Source: Lanius collurio (lineage: Eukaryota; Chordata; Aves; Passeriformes; Laniidae). Taken from it: 64,000 nt of DNA. The notes beneath the pieces were generated by a model. That model saw only the letters and a list, made by a program, of their open reading frames with translations. It had not been told where the DNA came from and ran no database searches. Every line of letters begins with the position of its first letter. Within the stretch, counting starts at the first letter, position 1. Positions 38,954-50,905 of the stretch are shown in pieces. The position numbers and the translations under genes are program-made. Location of the stretch: NCBI GenBank assembly GCA_020086605.1, contig JACBWW010000015.1, forward strand, positions 10,947,511 through 11,011,510, in the 5' to 3' direction.

Positions 38954-39052
38954 TTATTTTAATGTTGAGTTGAACAAAAGAGTAAGACAGCTTTGTGGTT
39001 TTGACAGTAGTTTTTTTTCCAAGCAAAGTTGGATCACTAATTTCTTGTGGAA
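38954..39052 (-). CDS. Core exon F of the minus-strand gene
   Basis: 99 bp, phase 1 to phase 1, following a good acceptor (TATGTTAATTTTTTTCCAG). The donor ATAA|GTATTC is weaker than average. It encodes 32 whole codons, starting PQEISDPTLLGKKTTVKTTK and continuing LSYSFVQLNIKI. The following intron to the next exon is only about 280 bp, and the two exons together make one continuous open frame once joined. A 5' LTR-like insertion lies about 270 bp upstream in the preceding intron, in the opposite orientation. Confidence 0.55.
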   Translation of the reverse strand, partial: FHKKLVIQLCLEKKLLSKPQSCLTLLFNSTLK

Positions 39053-39319
39053 CTGGAAAAAAATTAACATACTGTGCAGAATTCAGCTTGAGTATCACTT
39101 ATTTCAATTCAGTTTTATTAAGCGAAAACAAATTATCACTTTATTCTAAGACTGCATATCATATTTAAGTTATAAGACAGAAAACAAATGAACATGAATT
39201 GATTTAACTTTCTTTTTTGTTAATATATAGCCTGCTATCTTACCTCAATCTAATAGTACACTCATACACATCAATAAAAAATTCACTCATTCCACATGTT
39301 GAATATTTTCATCATTAAT

Positions 39320-39775
39320 TGTGGGGTCTAACAAGCCCCTGCCATGACAAGAAGCCCATGTTTAAATAAAGGAAACTGCACAATATCCAGATGTGGGGTC
39401 TGACAAGCCCCTGCCCAGGCAGGAAGGCCTGGAGATTAGGAGGTTGCACAATCCCCTTGCAGGCCCCTCTCGGAAGCCAGCATATTTCTGGTTATGGCGA
39501 GAGAAGACAGACTCATGTTCCTCTAGGAAACCATATGTAAATTCCCTTAATACCTATTGGTTTCTCCCCCTTTCCCACCCACCTCTGTACCCCCATAAAA
39601 GAGACCCCTCTGCCCCGAGTCGGCAGAGGATCCGTCTCTGGTCACCCCTTCGTGGAAGATGGAAGAATAAAGCTGCTTCTGTGGAACCACCAGAAGGACC
39701 TCTCCTCTCTCTATCCGGGCCTGGCCCAGGGGGGTTTGCCTTGCAGAGCAGAGCTGAAATCACTCCCTGAATCAC
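39320..39775 (+). mobile_element. Solo LTR of an avian endogenous retrovirus, 5' end duplicated
   Basis: GC-richer insertion with LTR layout. A TGTGGGGTCTRACAAGCCCC start occurs twice (39320 and 39392), a TATA-like CCATAAAAGAGACCCC lies near 39592-39607, and an AATAAA-type signal (GAATAAAGCTGC) near 39665 is followed by a pyrimidine-rich U5. The 3' boundary is set near TCACTCCCTGAATCA but no target duplication was identified. The opposite strand and other frames contain open stretches over 70 codons that are by-products of base composition. It lies plus-oriented, about 270 bp upstream of exon F. Confidence 0.75.
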
Positions 39776-41589
39776 TAAGAGCTGATGGGTGGCTACTAGT
39801 ATTTAATATTAGCCCTTTTTATAAAATTATAAAGGATTATTTAAAAAACAAAAAGGAAATTTTAATTCTTATCTGTACCAAATATTAAGGCTACAAGAAC
39901 AACTCAAAGGCATTTGAATTGCCTGAAAATTGAGGTTTCTTGTAGTGCTTGGGGGGTTAAATAACTTGCCCTCCTCTCCTATGGCTAAATTGAAAACTAT
40001 AATCATTCTTATTCTAAAATTGTCTTCTATGCCATTACCTCTGCTTTAACCAGTATGCTGTAAATAAGCATTGACCAAATCTGGCTTCACTTAACTTCAC
40101 TATTTCCATCACTCTGCTGAACATCCACAGTCTTTTGCCTTCTGGATTTGGCAATGACTTACTCTGTTTGGAAAGCTAATGTAGGATAACACTTGAATTT
40201 CCTTAGGTGTTGCTTGTTGCTTCCACGAAAAATAATGCAAAATAATCTCAAATATTTCTATAAAATATAATCTGACATGTACCTGAAGGAAATTTGCTGA
40301 AGACTCATGGGGAAAAAAAAGCTGCTATAAAGCTTTGGCTATATAAAACTCTGTCAGAGAGCCATAACATTGAGTGAGATGAAAAGGGCCATCAAAAGAG
40401 ACAGATAATTGCCATTTCCAGTGAAAGCTATAGCTGCTGCAAACAAAAGAAGGGATCACAATTCCTCAATGAGAGCAGAAATTCATATCTGGCTGATAGA
40501 AACAGCCTGATGGAGGGTGGATAAGGAAGTATTCTGTGGCTGAAAGGAGGAAACAGTATGAGAGAAAGATGTCAGTTGACAGAAATATATATATTGCTAT
40601 TCCTCTACATTGTAATATATACCAAGCAATCACTTAAAGAATTCTTTTAATCCCCTACAGATTCCATTGACTTAGCAAAGCTGTATCCTCACTTCGAGCT
40701 CCAAGAAAAAGTTTTTAAGAAATTTTCAGATTTACTTTTACATCCAAGATTTTTCTTCTTGTATGGATCATCCACAGTAGAGGTAACAGGTGTTTGTAGA
40801 ATTGGATTGCATATCAGAAGAGCATTCAAACAGACTTCACATAATTTCAGAATGAAGTTATTCACTTGCAGTCTTGGTAAATATGTATCAGCTTGAAAAT
40901 GCTATTTTTGTTTGGCCAAGCTGACTCAGGTTGCACACACATGGTTACATAGAAATGATGCCTTATACTAGTCTCCTGATTTCCAGAGACAGATTTTACT
41001 TATTTTGTTCCCACTGGAAATGTTCCAAAGTAAATACCCATTCTTTCTGCAATTCTTATTGAAAATGTAATGACTGTTGCTTTGCAAACTATCCCACCGG
41101 AACCCTGTAGGACATCTGGCATTCAGGTGATTTTGTGAGGATACTCATTATTGCAATCTAAATTTAAAATCATCTGGCATTACTACTTTGCTACAAATGT
41201 CCCACTTCAGCTGTATCATATAGTTATGGAATAATTTAAGCTGGAAAGGATATTTGGAGGTCATGAAAGCCAACCTACAAACACACACAATCAAGAACAG
41301 AGATGTTGTCTCAAGACAACTTGTTACACTGCTTTACAAAAGGCTTGAACTTCACAAAAAGTTGGGTTGTGGGCGTTACAAAAACCAGTATTATGTATTT
41401 GGAGATAGGTAATACATAAGAAGTCATACTAAACTTATCTTCCTTTTTTTTTTAATAATCTATTAAATTTCTTCATGTCTGAACCTGTTTGTAATTCACC
41501 ACTAAAGAAAAAAGTCCTATGTAAATAGTGTTGGTAAATATTGTAGCCCTCAAAGAGGATACAGTGAATTTTCATCTACATACATAAAC

Positions 41590-42385
41590 ATAGAATCATG
41601 GAATATGCTGAGTTGAAAGGGACCCATCAGGATCATTAAGTTCAACTCCTGGCCCTGCACAGGATACTCCAAGATTTACTCCATGTGCCTGAAAACATTA
41701 TCCAAACATTTCTTGAACTCAGAGCAGCTTGGTGTTATGACCACTTTCCTGGGGAGCCTGTTTCAGCGCCTAACACCCTCTGGGTGGAAAGCCTTTCCCT
41801 GACAGCCAACCTAAATGTCATCCAACTCAGCTTCATGCCATTTCCTTGAGTTCTGTCTCTGGTCATGAGACTGACAAGATCGGTATTTGCCCTTCTTCAT
41901 CCCCTCATGAGAATATTTAAGATAAAAAAGAGGTGTCCCCTTCTCTACATTGAACAGAGCAAGTGACCTCAGCTACTCCTCATACAGCTTCTCCTCTAGA
42001 CCATCATCTTCTTTGGAAACTCTAGAATAATTTAATATCTTTCTTCTATTGTGGCACCTGGATCTGCCCCCAGCACTCGAGGTGAGGCCGCCCCAGTGCA
42101 GGGGAGAGCAGAACAATCCCCTCCCTTGTCCAGCTGGCAATGCTGTGCCCAATGCCCTACAGCCTCTCATTCCCCAGTCTACACAGCCAGCATTGCCCTG
42201 TCCCAGGTGCAGAATCTGGCACTTGCCCTTGTTAAACTTCATATGGCTGGTGATTGCCCATCTCCTTAATTTGTCGAGTTATTTCTAGACCTCAAGGGAG
42301 TTGACAACTCCTCCCAATTTGGTGTTGTTGGCAAACATTTAATATTCCTTCAAGTCTTGCGTCCAAGTCATTAATGAAATTACTT
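41590..42385 (-). mobile_element. CR1 LINE, about 800 bp of 3' region
   Basis: Reverse complement of a CR1 3' portion. The plus strand begins AGAATCATGGAATATGCTGA and runs through GGGACCCATCAGGATCATT, TTTCCCTGACAGCCAACCT, TCTGGTCATGAGACTG, CAGCACTCGAGGTGAGGCCG and TTGGTGTTGTTGGCAAACA to CAAGTCATTAATGAA. This is the translated 3' end of the reverse-transcriptase region and 3' UTR, 5' truncated. Open frames in it on both strands are CR1 remnants, not host genes. Confidence 0.9.
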
Positions 42386-43475
42386 TTTTACAAGAACTAC
42401 TAAAGAGTAAATGTGAGCTTATAATAAATTGAATTATACATAGAAGGGTAGTAGAAATAGATACTTGGGGAAAGAATATACAACACCCATTAAGAAAAGG
42501 CTTGCACGTCCCTTTAAACAATGTGCTGTATCTTTGTTCCCTTGTGGTTGCCAGTTCTTTCTATGCAGGAAATGTGGGTCTAGTGAAATACTGTTATTTG
42601 GTACCAGAAATGTTTCTTTTAAATATATCACAGAAAAAAACTACTGAAGGAGATCAAAAACTATCCAAATGAAGGAAGAAAAGATAGTTTATTTACATGC
42701 TTTTCAGCTGCCTGTAATGTTTTTAGTTTAGTCACTTTAGACTTAATTAAAGTTAAATTAGTTCTATTTATCAGACTTAATGGAAGTGCTTAATAGTGAT
42801 GTTTGGCTATACTCCTATAGAATAGGTGTTTTATCAAACCCAAATAAGCATGAGGACCCAGGCTGTGGATGCTACTGCATAATTTTGGCATTGCAGGATT
42901 TTGCAAGCTGGTTTGCAAGTCCCAGTAGGAACACAAATTCCATGTAAACAAGATTCTTGCTGCACCAACTTCTACCTCTTCTACCATCAGACAAGGGATA
43001 AGCATATCCACAAACATATACTTTTCTGAAGAAAAACACAAAGAAACTATAATCATTGAAGAAAACCCTCTTTTACCATTTCAATTTTAAAGTGACGCAA
43101 AAACTTCAGCATGCATTTAGCATGGGCTTTGCTAAGAAAGGCTTCATCCATTTTCTCCTGACCCAGTAACCTGGGATCTATCTACATCATTCTGCCTACA
43201 ATATAAGAGATGGTTCTTGTTGGTAAACCTAAAATTAGATTAAATACTGGAGGGTTTTTTTTCTAAAATATCTTTAATTAGAGGAAAACACACTGAAGAA
43301 GTCTGAGACCTCTACCATTTCAATAACCTGGTTTGAAATATGACCTCAGAAGTACTTGTATCAGTAAAAAACAAAATACAGCATGACAGCAGAATGAATA
43401 GCAAGTGGGGTACACACACTGTCTTTGCTGACAGAGTATGTGTAAAGTTCAATTCCATTTTAGGTGTGTGCATAC

Positions 43476-43550
43476 CTTTGATCAGCAACATCATCCCATC
43501 AAAGGACAGGAGGATTTCTCCTGGGATTGTCTTATAAAGTGACATAGGCA
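43476..43550 (-). CDS. Core exon E of the minus-strand gene
   Basis: 75 bp, phase 1 to phase 1, between acceptor GGCATGCAG and donor ATCAAAG|GTATGC. Joining to the previous core exon creates a valine codon across the junction. The exon reads PMSLYKTIPGEILLSFDGMM followed by LLIK, a hydrophobic beta-strand-like stretch. The exon length is a multiple of three, so skipping it would keep frame. The acceptor tract is short, so confidence rests on frame, donor and phase. A possible 48-bp phase 1-1 exon near 45.4 kb could intervene, but its acceptor is poor. Confidence 0.55.
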
Positions 43551-46335
43551 CTGCATGCCATAAACCATGCTCAACCTGAGCATACTTAGGTGTTACCAGG
43601 ATCTTTTAAGCTACAATTCTTCCACAATTTGACATCTAGTTTGACAGAGATTTAAAACAAGCAAACAAGAAAACACCAAAAAAAGCTAACTTCAAGCCAA
43701 GGAGCCTTAAATATTTTGATTCCTAAGACCAGAGTGTCATCTACATACAACAAAAAAGAAAAGAAAAAAAAAGTGGAGAAATAGGTGTTTGATTAATAGA
43801 CTATAAAGGACAAAGTTTTGATTTTCTTCTACTGATTATGTACCAAATGAAAATATCTTTGCAATCAACTTAAAACAGGAACCCAACTGTTAAAGCCTTC
43901 TGAGAAATTCCTTAGTTCTCAATGCAATTTTAAAGAGATCACCAATTATTGTGCACTTTATTCACTGTGAGTAGGAACAAATGAATATCACCTTTAGACC
44001 TGTTTCCCAAGTAGATGAATGTGCAAACACTGCTGGTGAGATCACTTTATGTATGCAAATTTAAAATTCATTTTACTTCATTGTCAAGCACATGGCTCAC
44101 TTTTTGCAAACCATCATACCAAGAAAGCTGAATTAAAGAAATGTAGATTGAAAGTTAACAAAAAGGAAACACATAAAAAAATTCTATAATTTAAAAGTAT
44201 GAATGACCATTCGACTCTGCTGCTACCAGAAAAAACACAGTCATCTGTGTCCTCTTCAAAGTCATGCCTTCAAAGGGAAACTGAGAAATTTCCAATTGGT
44301 TATTCATTGTTCCCAAAAATGGTGCTGTATTATATACATTGTAAAATGTGTACATTAATGCAGCCAGTTTATAACTCCAACAGGTGTAATGCTCTTAGCA
44401 TCATTATTCTAATGCAGAAGACACAGTGTACTTCTTCTTCCTTACAGTTTTCAGTGGGAGTTTATATTCCTTAAGCACTTTTTAAACTTGATATCACAGT
44501 CCACCTCTGAAAATCCATAATAAACTTTACTGTCATTGCAATTGATATGCAGGCATACTGCCTATAGCCAGCAGTAAAATTTTGCATCGAAGGATTTTCT
44601 CTGGCAATCTGTATATTTGTCAACAGACATATTTAGAACCCAATTTTTTCATATTCGAGGGTATAGGCTCTAGAGTATAGTATACACAATTTTATACTTA
44701 TTTGGTGTGTAGAAACATGAAATGCAGATTTATGGATACAGTGTTCCACTCTAGCTATTCATGAATATAATGCATACACATCCAGAAATTAATATGTAAA
44801 TCCTGGCTCCCTTGATGCTGTTTGGCAGAATTCTTATCAATGCTCACAAGGCCTAGTTTTCACCTATGATTACTGACCAGTAGACAATGTTTCTGCTGGT
44901 TCAAATTACAAAAAGACTGAGGAGACACCTAAATCTTAAAAAAATAAGATTTTGAGGAGTCTATATCTTCTTTCTGACTGCAAATTTGAAAAATTCTCTT
45001 TTTATAGCTCAGTTAAAAGTCTCTAGAACCTAAGTATATTTGCAACTCAGCATTCTTTGGTTCCCAGTAAATAAAAATGTACCCATTTAAATGCTCATCG
45101 ATATTCAGAATAACTTTAAAAGGTAGCCAACTTCTAATATGGCCCAAAGAGCAAGTATGACCCAGATGGTCATATCTGAGTCCTAATGTCATATGTGTGT
45201 TATCCCACTGGTAGTAAAGTAACTAGTAACTAATGTGTACATAAACCATACCACTTATGTACCAGATTATTCCTGTAGAGATGTACTCTGCTTCTTTGAC
45301 CACTAAGTGTGCAGCCACACACACAAAAAACCCCTGACATAATTCAAAGAAAACTTTAAAGTCTGAGTCGAATACATACCACAGTTCTGGCTTTTTGTTC
45401 TTAATTTCCATTGAATAATGAGTGACCCTGAGCTTAAACCACTGATTTCAGCTCCACGTTACAAACTTTCTACTCTTTGGGGACATTCAAGAGATAGGAA
45501 CTTCTTTCCAACACTGAGTAATACAGCCTTTGGGGCAACATATATTTTCCTGTTCCCTAAATATTAGCTCGTGTGCCCCCCATTATTTTCAGTTCTGATG
45601 CCTCTGGTTTTGTACTCTTCATAGTGCCAATCTTGATCCAAAATTGACTGTTGACTGAAGTCAAGTTTAAAATACAACATATCTCCTTCACATTCAGAGA
45701 GAATTTTTTTGATGGATGTTCCACTTGTATTATAGTATTACTTCAGTTCTTCATTTTCTATAACTATTCACTGATCCTTGAACCCATAGAACTCTTAGAG
45801 AGATTATAATTTTCACTTCCACTTTTGCAAATATTCCTGACAGTATGCAAACATTTAAAGATCATTACTGAACCTTTACCTAATCCAATTACATTTCAGT
45901 GGGGGCTAATCTCATTCTGCGCTGGATTTTTTGTTTGGTTGGTTTTGCTTTTGAAAGAATGTGCAACTCATTCCTCCACAAATGCTGTACTAGAAATAAG
46001 CCAAGAGACCATGTAACAGACAGAGCTGTATGTCCACTCAGTATTATAGACACCTGCAAATAACATCCTGGAGCCTACAAGCATCCAGGTAAATGTAACA
46101 CCTCACTTTCTGTCCCTCTATTGTTTGAATTACCACCAAACATAAAGAGGACATTATCCATGTTCATGAGAAGAAGGAGCTGCATGAATACAAAATAAAC
46201 AACAAATAAAAACCCCAAACATGCAAACAAACAAAAAAACCTGACTTAGCAGTATATTTTCAATTCTCGTGTCATTGAATATGAAAATCAAATAACAACG
46301 CCATTCAGTCATCAAGTAAAACTAACCTTTCTTAC

Positions 46336-46550
46336 CTTCATCCCTCTGCGTATCAGTGTGATAATTCAAAACCCAATGTTGAATCAAACTAGACTCTGGC
46401 TTTAATGGTCCACTGATCCCAAAAATATTTGTTGCTTTTTGCATAGATGGAGAGATTACTGTAGCTTCAGCTGAAGTGCCGTTCCACAGAGTTTGGTCAA
46501 TATCTTTCCTCCTTTGCTCTTCCAGTTCTCCTTTCTTCTTCATTACCAGC
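46336..46550 (-). CDS. Core exon C of the minus-strand gene
   Basis: 215 bp and 71 full codons, entering in phase 2 and leaving in phase 1 at the strong donor GATGAAG|GTAAGA. The translation begins with a basic, highly charged run (KKKGELEEQRRKDIDQ) and continues with a Ser/Pro-containing segment (ATVISPSMQKATNIFGISG) and then SSLIQHWVLNYHTDTQRDE. The purine-rich first third reads as a pyrimidine tract on the opposite strand, so an antisense splice signal there is also possible. The acceptor (CTCTCAATGAAG) is modest and the exact first base is uncertain; the donor and open frame are the stronger evidence. No known domain is recognised. Confidence 0.55.
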
Positions 46551-47819
46551 CTTCATTGAGAGGTAAGTCTGTGCCTCAAAATCCCTTTGGAATTATGCAC
46601 ATTCTCCTGCCCTGTGTGAGCAAATGCAACAGATTCCCAAAGACCCAGGATCCACTGTTTCTCTCTATTGCACTACATATCAAATAATAGTTTTGTTACT
46701 TTTTCTTCCTCTGTATGAAGAATCTGCAAGTTCCACACTACATTTAAACAGAAGGAAACATTTCTGAGAATTATTTTTTATAGTCAGTCTTTCACTTTGT
46801 TAGGGTTTTTTTGATCTTCATGCTATTACTGTAAATATTCCATAAATCCTCTTCTAGGGCATGTCTCTGGGAAAGACACCACTACTCCACCTTACTTTCA
46901 CTTCCATCTATTTCTGCTAAATGAATTTTCCACTTCGAGATATTTCCATTTTCCTAGCGTCATTACAAGAAAATTGTACATACAATGACAGATGCAATTT
47001 CTCTAATTTAGACAGAAAGGAGCTATGATCAGCATTCCAAATACTGTTGGATATACAGAACTCCAAATTTTATTTAACAGCATAGAACAATCATCTCACA
47101 CAGGGCTGATCTATCTTCAAAACTACTTTTCTTGAACCTACATTGGCATTTCATTAAACACTGGAAAAGAGCCTTTTCTGCTATTTCTTTTGTGCATTTA
47201 ATATTAACATTAAAAGAAACTGCTAAACAGAGAGGTGTATCTAAGGTAAAGGGAGTACTCAACATTTATTCTTTTGGGGATTTTAATTCTTCCTCTATCA
47301 TGGATTTTTACCAAGGGATCCTAAAAGATGACTTAACCAGGAAAAGTATCTAGTTGAAAAGATTTTTTATCAGCATGTCTAAATTTAAGAAACTTTAAAC
47401 ATAAATTCTAATCAACGTACCTAAAGTGATTGTGGCCATTTTCAAATGTTCTAATTCATTTCCCTGTGGGGCAGATGCTCAGTACCATAGACATTCAGGA
47501 AAGTTTTCCAAGATCAGGGAGTCATTCTGGCCATTTCAGTGAAGATGTACTGTCCTAAAAGGACAGAGAAAAATGAGTTAAACTTTCAATTTCATGGCTA
47601 CATCCAGTTATAGAACATCTCTGAAAAAAAATATATGTTGAACTACAAATTCTGTTGTTGATCTGTGTTTATCACCTATTATAAGTTCTTACCCTGTTAA
47701 ATTCTATCTCGTGAAGTTAATTTTATTCATAGCCAAATAGCACACGTTCACTTCAGGAGAATTTAGAATGTTTTAATAGTAAACAGATAAGATTTGGTTT
47801 CACACTTATTCTGGGATTT

Positions 47820-50400
47820 TTCAGGGAATATCCATTGAATTCAATTTCATTGTTTCCATTTCACACCAGAATTTTTCTTTTTTTTTTTCTATTTAATTTC
47901 ATTATATTTCTTGTACTCTCTTTTAACTTCATTCCTTGATTCCTCATTTCATTTCCTTTCAGGAAAATTCTTCATTTCATGAAAGGAAATGAAGTCTTGA
48001 GATTTCAATGAGTATCATTTTGTAAAGTTTCAGTCCATTTCCCTGTACTTTGTTCCATTCCATTTCAGTGTTTCCACTGCATGCCAGAATTTCCTTTTTT
48101 TTCACACTAACCTTTAAACAAGCTTGGGGCTGTCACTGAAGTGTCTATCCCCAGGCATGGCCCTAATCAGAAAGGTGTGTAGGCAGCAATGTTGTGGCCC
48201 TGCCACAATCTTGGCATGCATTTTCCAGCTCCAGTGTCCCTGGAGCTCTAGGCCCTTTTCCTCTCTCAAACCTATCTGTAAATCGAATGCTTTCTCACTG
48301 CTGGGGCTGAGGTCCCCATCACCATGGGCGCTTCAGATTAGAAAGGTGTAGAAGCAGCAATGTTGGGGCCCTGCTAGGATGGCCTTTGCATGCCTTTTCC
48401 AGCCCCAGTGTTCCTGGAGCTCTAGGCTCTTTTACTCTCTCTAGGCTAACCCTAATGGCAGCTTGGCACTGTGGCAGAGGTCCTTAGCACCAGAGGTGGC
48501 ACAGAGTGTGGGGCCAGAAGAGTTGGAACCCTGCTGCGAGGAAAATTTTTCATTTCATGAAAAGAAATCTCCAAATAGGGAGTGAAGAGAACTGAACACA
48601 CAGGAGAAGAACTATGATGAAATGCAATTTTAAAAACCCCTGAAAATTATGAAATTAATTGAAAACATTTAAATGGAATGGGATGACATGAGGTGCAGTG
48701 AAAAGTTCCAAAAATTTCCAAAATGACACTCACTGAAATCTTGAAATCAGGGAGTGAATTTGTGTTGGAGAGATTTATGATGATAGTCTATTCCCTGACC
48801 CTCCACTTTATGCCCAGAAATGGTTGCTGTATCTTTAAAGGTGAGGGGCCGGGGGAGGGGAGAACTCTGGGCTCTGTAGCAGGCCTTTCTCAAAGCCTCA
48901 CTCCCCAGACATCCAGGGTGCATTGCCATCTGGATTTGCTTACCTAGCTTGGTTTGGTTGGCCCAGGCACAAAGTTTTTCCCTTCACTGGCCTTGGAGAA
49001 GCTACAGCAGCAGCTTCAGCTTCCTTTGAGGAGAGCTGAAGTCCAGCTCCTACTCCAAGAGCAGGGAAACGGGTCTGGCGGGAGAGCAGTCACTCAGGAC
49101 AGGGGCCTCTCGGTCCTGGCCCCAAACCTCGGGAAGTAGAGCTGGGGCAAGAAAGCACACCAAGAGGTTCCAGCCCAGCTGCTTCATCTGCGTGGAGAGG
49201 AGGTCCACTCAGGAGAATCACCAGATTTTCATTTGTTGCCTGAACTGCTGGGTGAAGATCCTGTTTGTTTGGTTTTCTCCCTGAAAGAGACGCTATCTTG
49301 TACCACATGTCACATCATGAGTGGGTATTTTCCCTGACATTTTGGGGTTTTGTTTCAGTATGGGAGGTGGGAGTAAGGTCTACAGTTTAATATCTAGCTT
49401 TTGGTTGGCTTTTTATTTCCTTTGCCTTCTGGGCATTCTCTTTGTTAATAAACTGTTGGGGTTTTTTTTCACTTTCATTCATTAGTATTCATTTTCTGTA
49501 GGTGGAAAGGGATTGTTGGAACACTTTTAGAGGGGATGACTCAGTCCAGAGTGTCTTCTCCTAAACTTGCCTGTAAACTGAGAAAAGGGTGATTTTACTG
49601 CTCTGCTTAGGGTTAGACTTACACTCAGGGTTAGGATTCAGCAAATCACAAAGCCCAGAGCCCCAGGGACACTGCAGCTACAAAAGACATGCCAAAGGGA
49701 GCATGGCACTGTCCCAGCATTGCTCCCTCCACACCTTGCCTCTTGGCACTACCCATGTGCTGGGCATCTCAGATTTAGGTGCAACAATGTTGGGGCCTTT
49801 TGGTGTCTTTTCCAGCCCCATTGGCCAACTCTAACCCTAATGGCAGCTTGGCACTGTGGCAGAGGTCCTTACTGCCATAGGTGACAGTGACACAAATTAA
49901 AAAGTGTGGAGCTGGCAATGTCAGCACTCTGTGGTGAGAAAAATTCTTCATTTCATGAAAGGAAATGAAATCTCGAGATTCCAGTGAGCATTATTTCATT
50001 AAATTTTGGTTAGTTTCGTGGCACTTCATTTCATTCAATTCCATTCCAGTAATTTAACTTATCCTAAGTATTTTCATTTTTTTAAATTTCATTTCATTAT
50101 ATTTCCTTTTCTGTCTTTTCATTTAACTTCTCTCCTTACGTCCTCATTTCATTTCCTTTCAAGAAACGAATATCATAAAAAGAAATGAAATCTCAATATT
50201 TCACTGTGCATCATTTCATCCCGTTTCCATCCTTTTCTCTGCGCTTTGTTTCATTCCATTCCATTTCATTGCTGCCACTTCATGCCAGATTTTATTTTTC
50301 TATTTCATTTAATTTCATTATATTTCCTTTCCTGTCTTTTCCTTTAACTTCATTCTTTGATTCTCAGCTATGCAAATTAAATAAGGAATTTTTTTTTTTT
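47820..50400. repeat. Complex tandem/satellite-like repeat block with inverted repeats
   Basis: Three kinds of block recur. Block A is T-rich with CATTTCATTTCCTTTC and its inverted partner GAAAGGAAATGAAATC, near 47.95, 48.54, 49.94 and 50.15 kb. Block B (GCAGCAATGTTGTGGCCCTG ... CCTGGAGCTCTAGGC) is at 48165-48268 and 48337-48441, with a shorter copy near 49776-49826. Block C (CTAACCCTAATGGCAGCTTG GCACTGTGGCAGAGGTCCTT in sequence) is at 48446-48560 and 49831-49950. C followed by A occurs twice, about 1.39 kb apart. The 48.76-49.55 kb stretch between them differs in character. Open frames here have no recognised content. Confidence 0.75.
48761..49520 (+). mobile_element. Possible LTR-like insert inside the repeat block
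   Basis: A GC-richer segment that interrupts the repeat block between the two C-A copies. It has a G-rich promoter-like part (GAGGGGCCGGGGGAGGGG) and a late AATAAA at 49447-49452 followed by a G/T-rich stretch, as in an LTR R-U5. Candidate ends TGTTGGAG and TTGGAACA are imperfect and no target duplication was found. It could equally be a diverged part of the repeat unit. Confidence 0.3.
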
Positions 50401-50835
50401 TATTTTCGTCACCTTCAGAAAATTGCTGCATTATGATAATTTATTAGAAGGGAAAGTTTAAGAGAAAATTCTATTCTACAACCCTGTATTTTAACATTTA
50501 CCTGTAATTTTTTTTCATTTTCTGGATAGCTGCATACTGATGGAAAGAGAAGTCATACTTTTTAAAAAGATAAAATTAAAGATTCGGATTTTCCCAGACG
50601 TAATCCTTTTTTTTTTTCTTGCAAGAGTTGACCAATTTCTCTCCACATTTGCAAGTCTTTTCCATTACTTCACAAATGTCATTTTCAGTAATTAAAAAAT
50701 GCCTGCAAGAATTAGATTTGAGTTACAGACCATCTCTAGAGTAGTCAAAAAGCACTTAGTGTGATTCTAAATTCAGAATAAATATAATCTTCAGCTCATT
50801 GTCAATTAGTCCAGAGCCCATGGTTGCGTGAAATC

Positions 50836-50905
50836 CAGTGGTAGGTTAAGTTGAACTCCATGACCTTAAAGATCTTTTCCAACCTAAACAACGTATGATT
50901 CTTAG
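50836..50905 (+). mobile_element. CR1 3' tail
   Basis: Plus-strand CR1 end: GTTGAACTCCATGACCTTAA followed by AGATCTTTTCCAACCTAAAC and a diverged ATGATTCTTAGA tail. About 70 bp. Confidence 0.7.

Noticed and set aside
39393..39775. 125-codon and 73-codon open frames in the GC-rich LTR
   Set aside because: LTR sequence without coding function.
41973..42288. Open frames on both strands at 42.0-42.3 kb
   Set aside because: Part of the CR1 copy at 41.6-42.4 kb; the minus-strand frame is a relic of the CR1 coding region.
45364..45436. 48-bp phase 1-1 exon candidate between exons C and E
   Set aside because: The donor (CTGTG|GTATGT) is acceptable, but the acceptor lacks a pyrimidine tract and two frames are open, so the call is arbitrary.
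49605..49640. Telomere-like TTAGGGTTAG and CTCAGGGTTAGG fragments
   Set aside because: Only isolated, degenerate hexamers inside the repeat block; not an interstitial telomere array.
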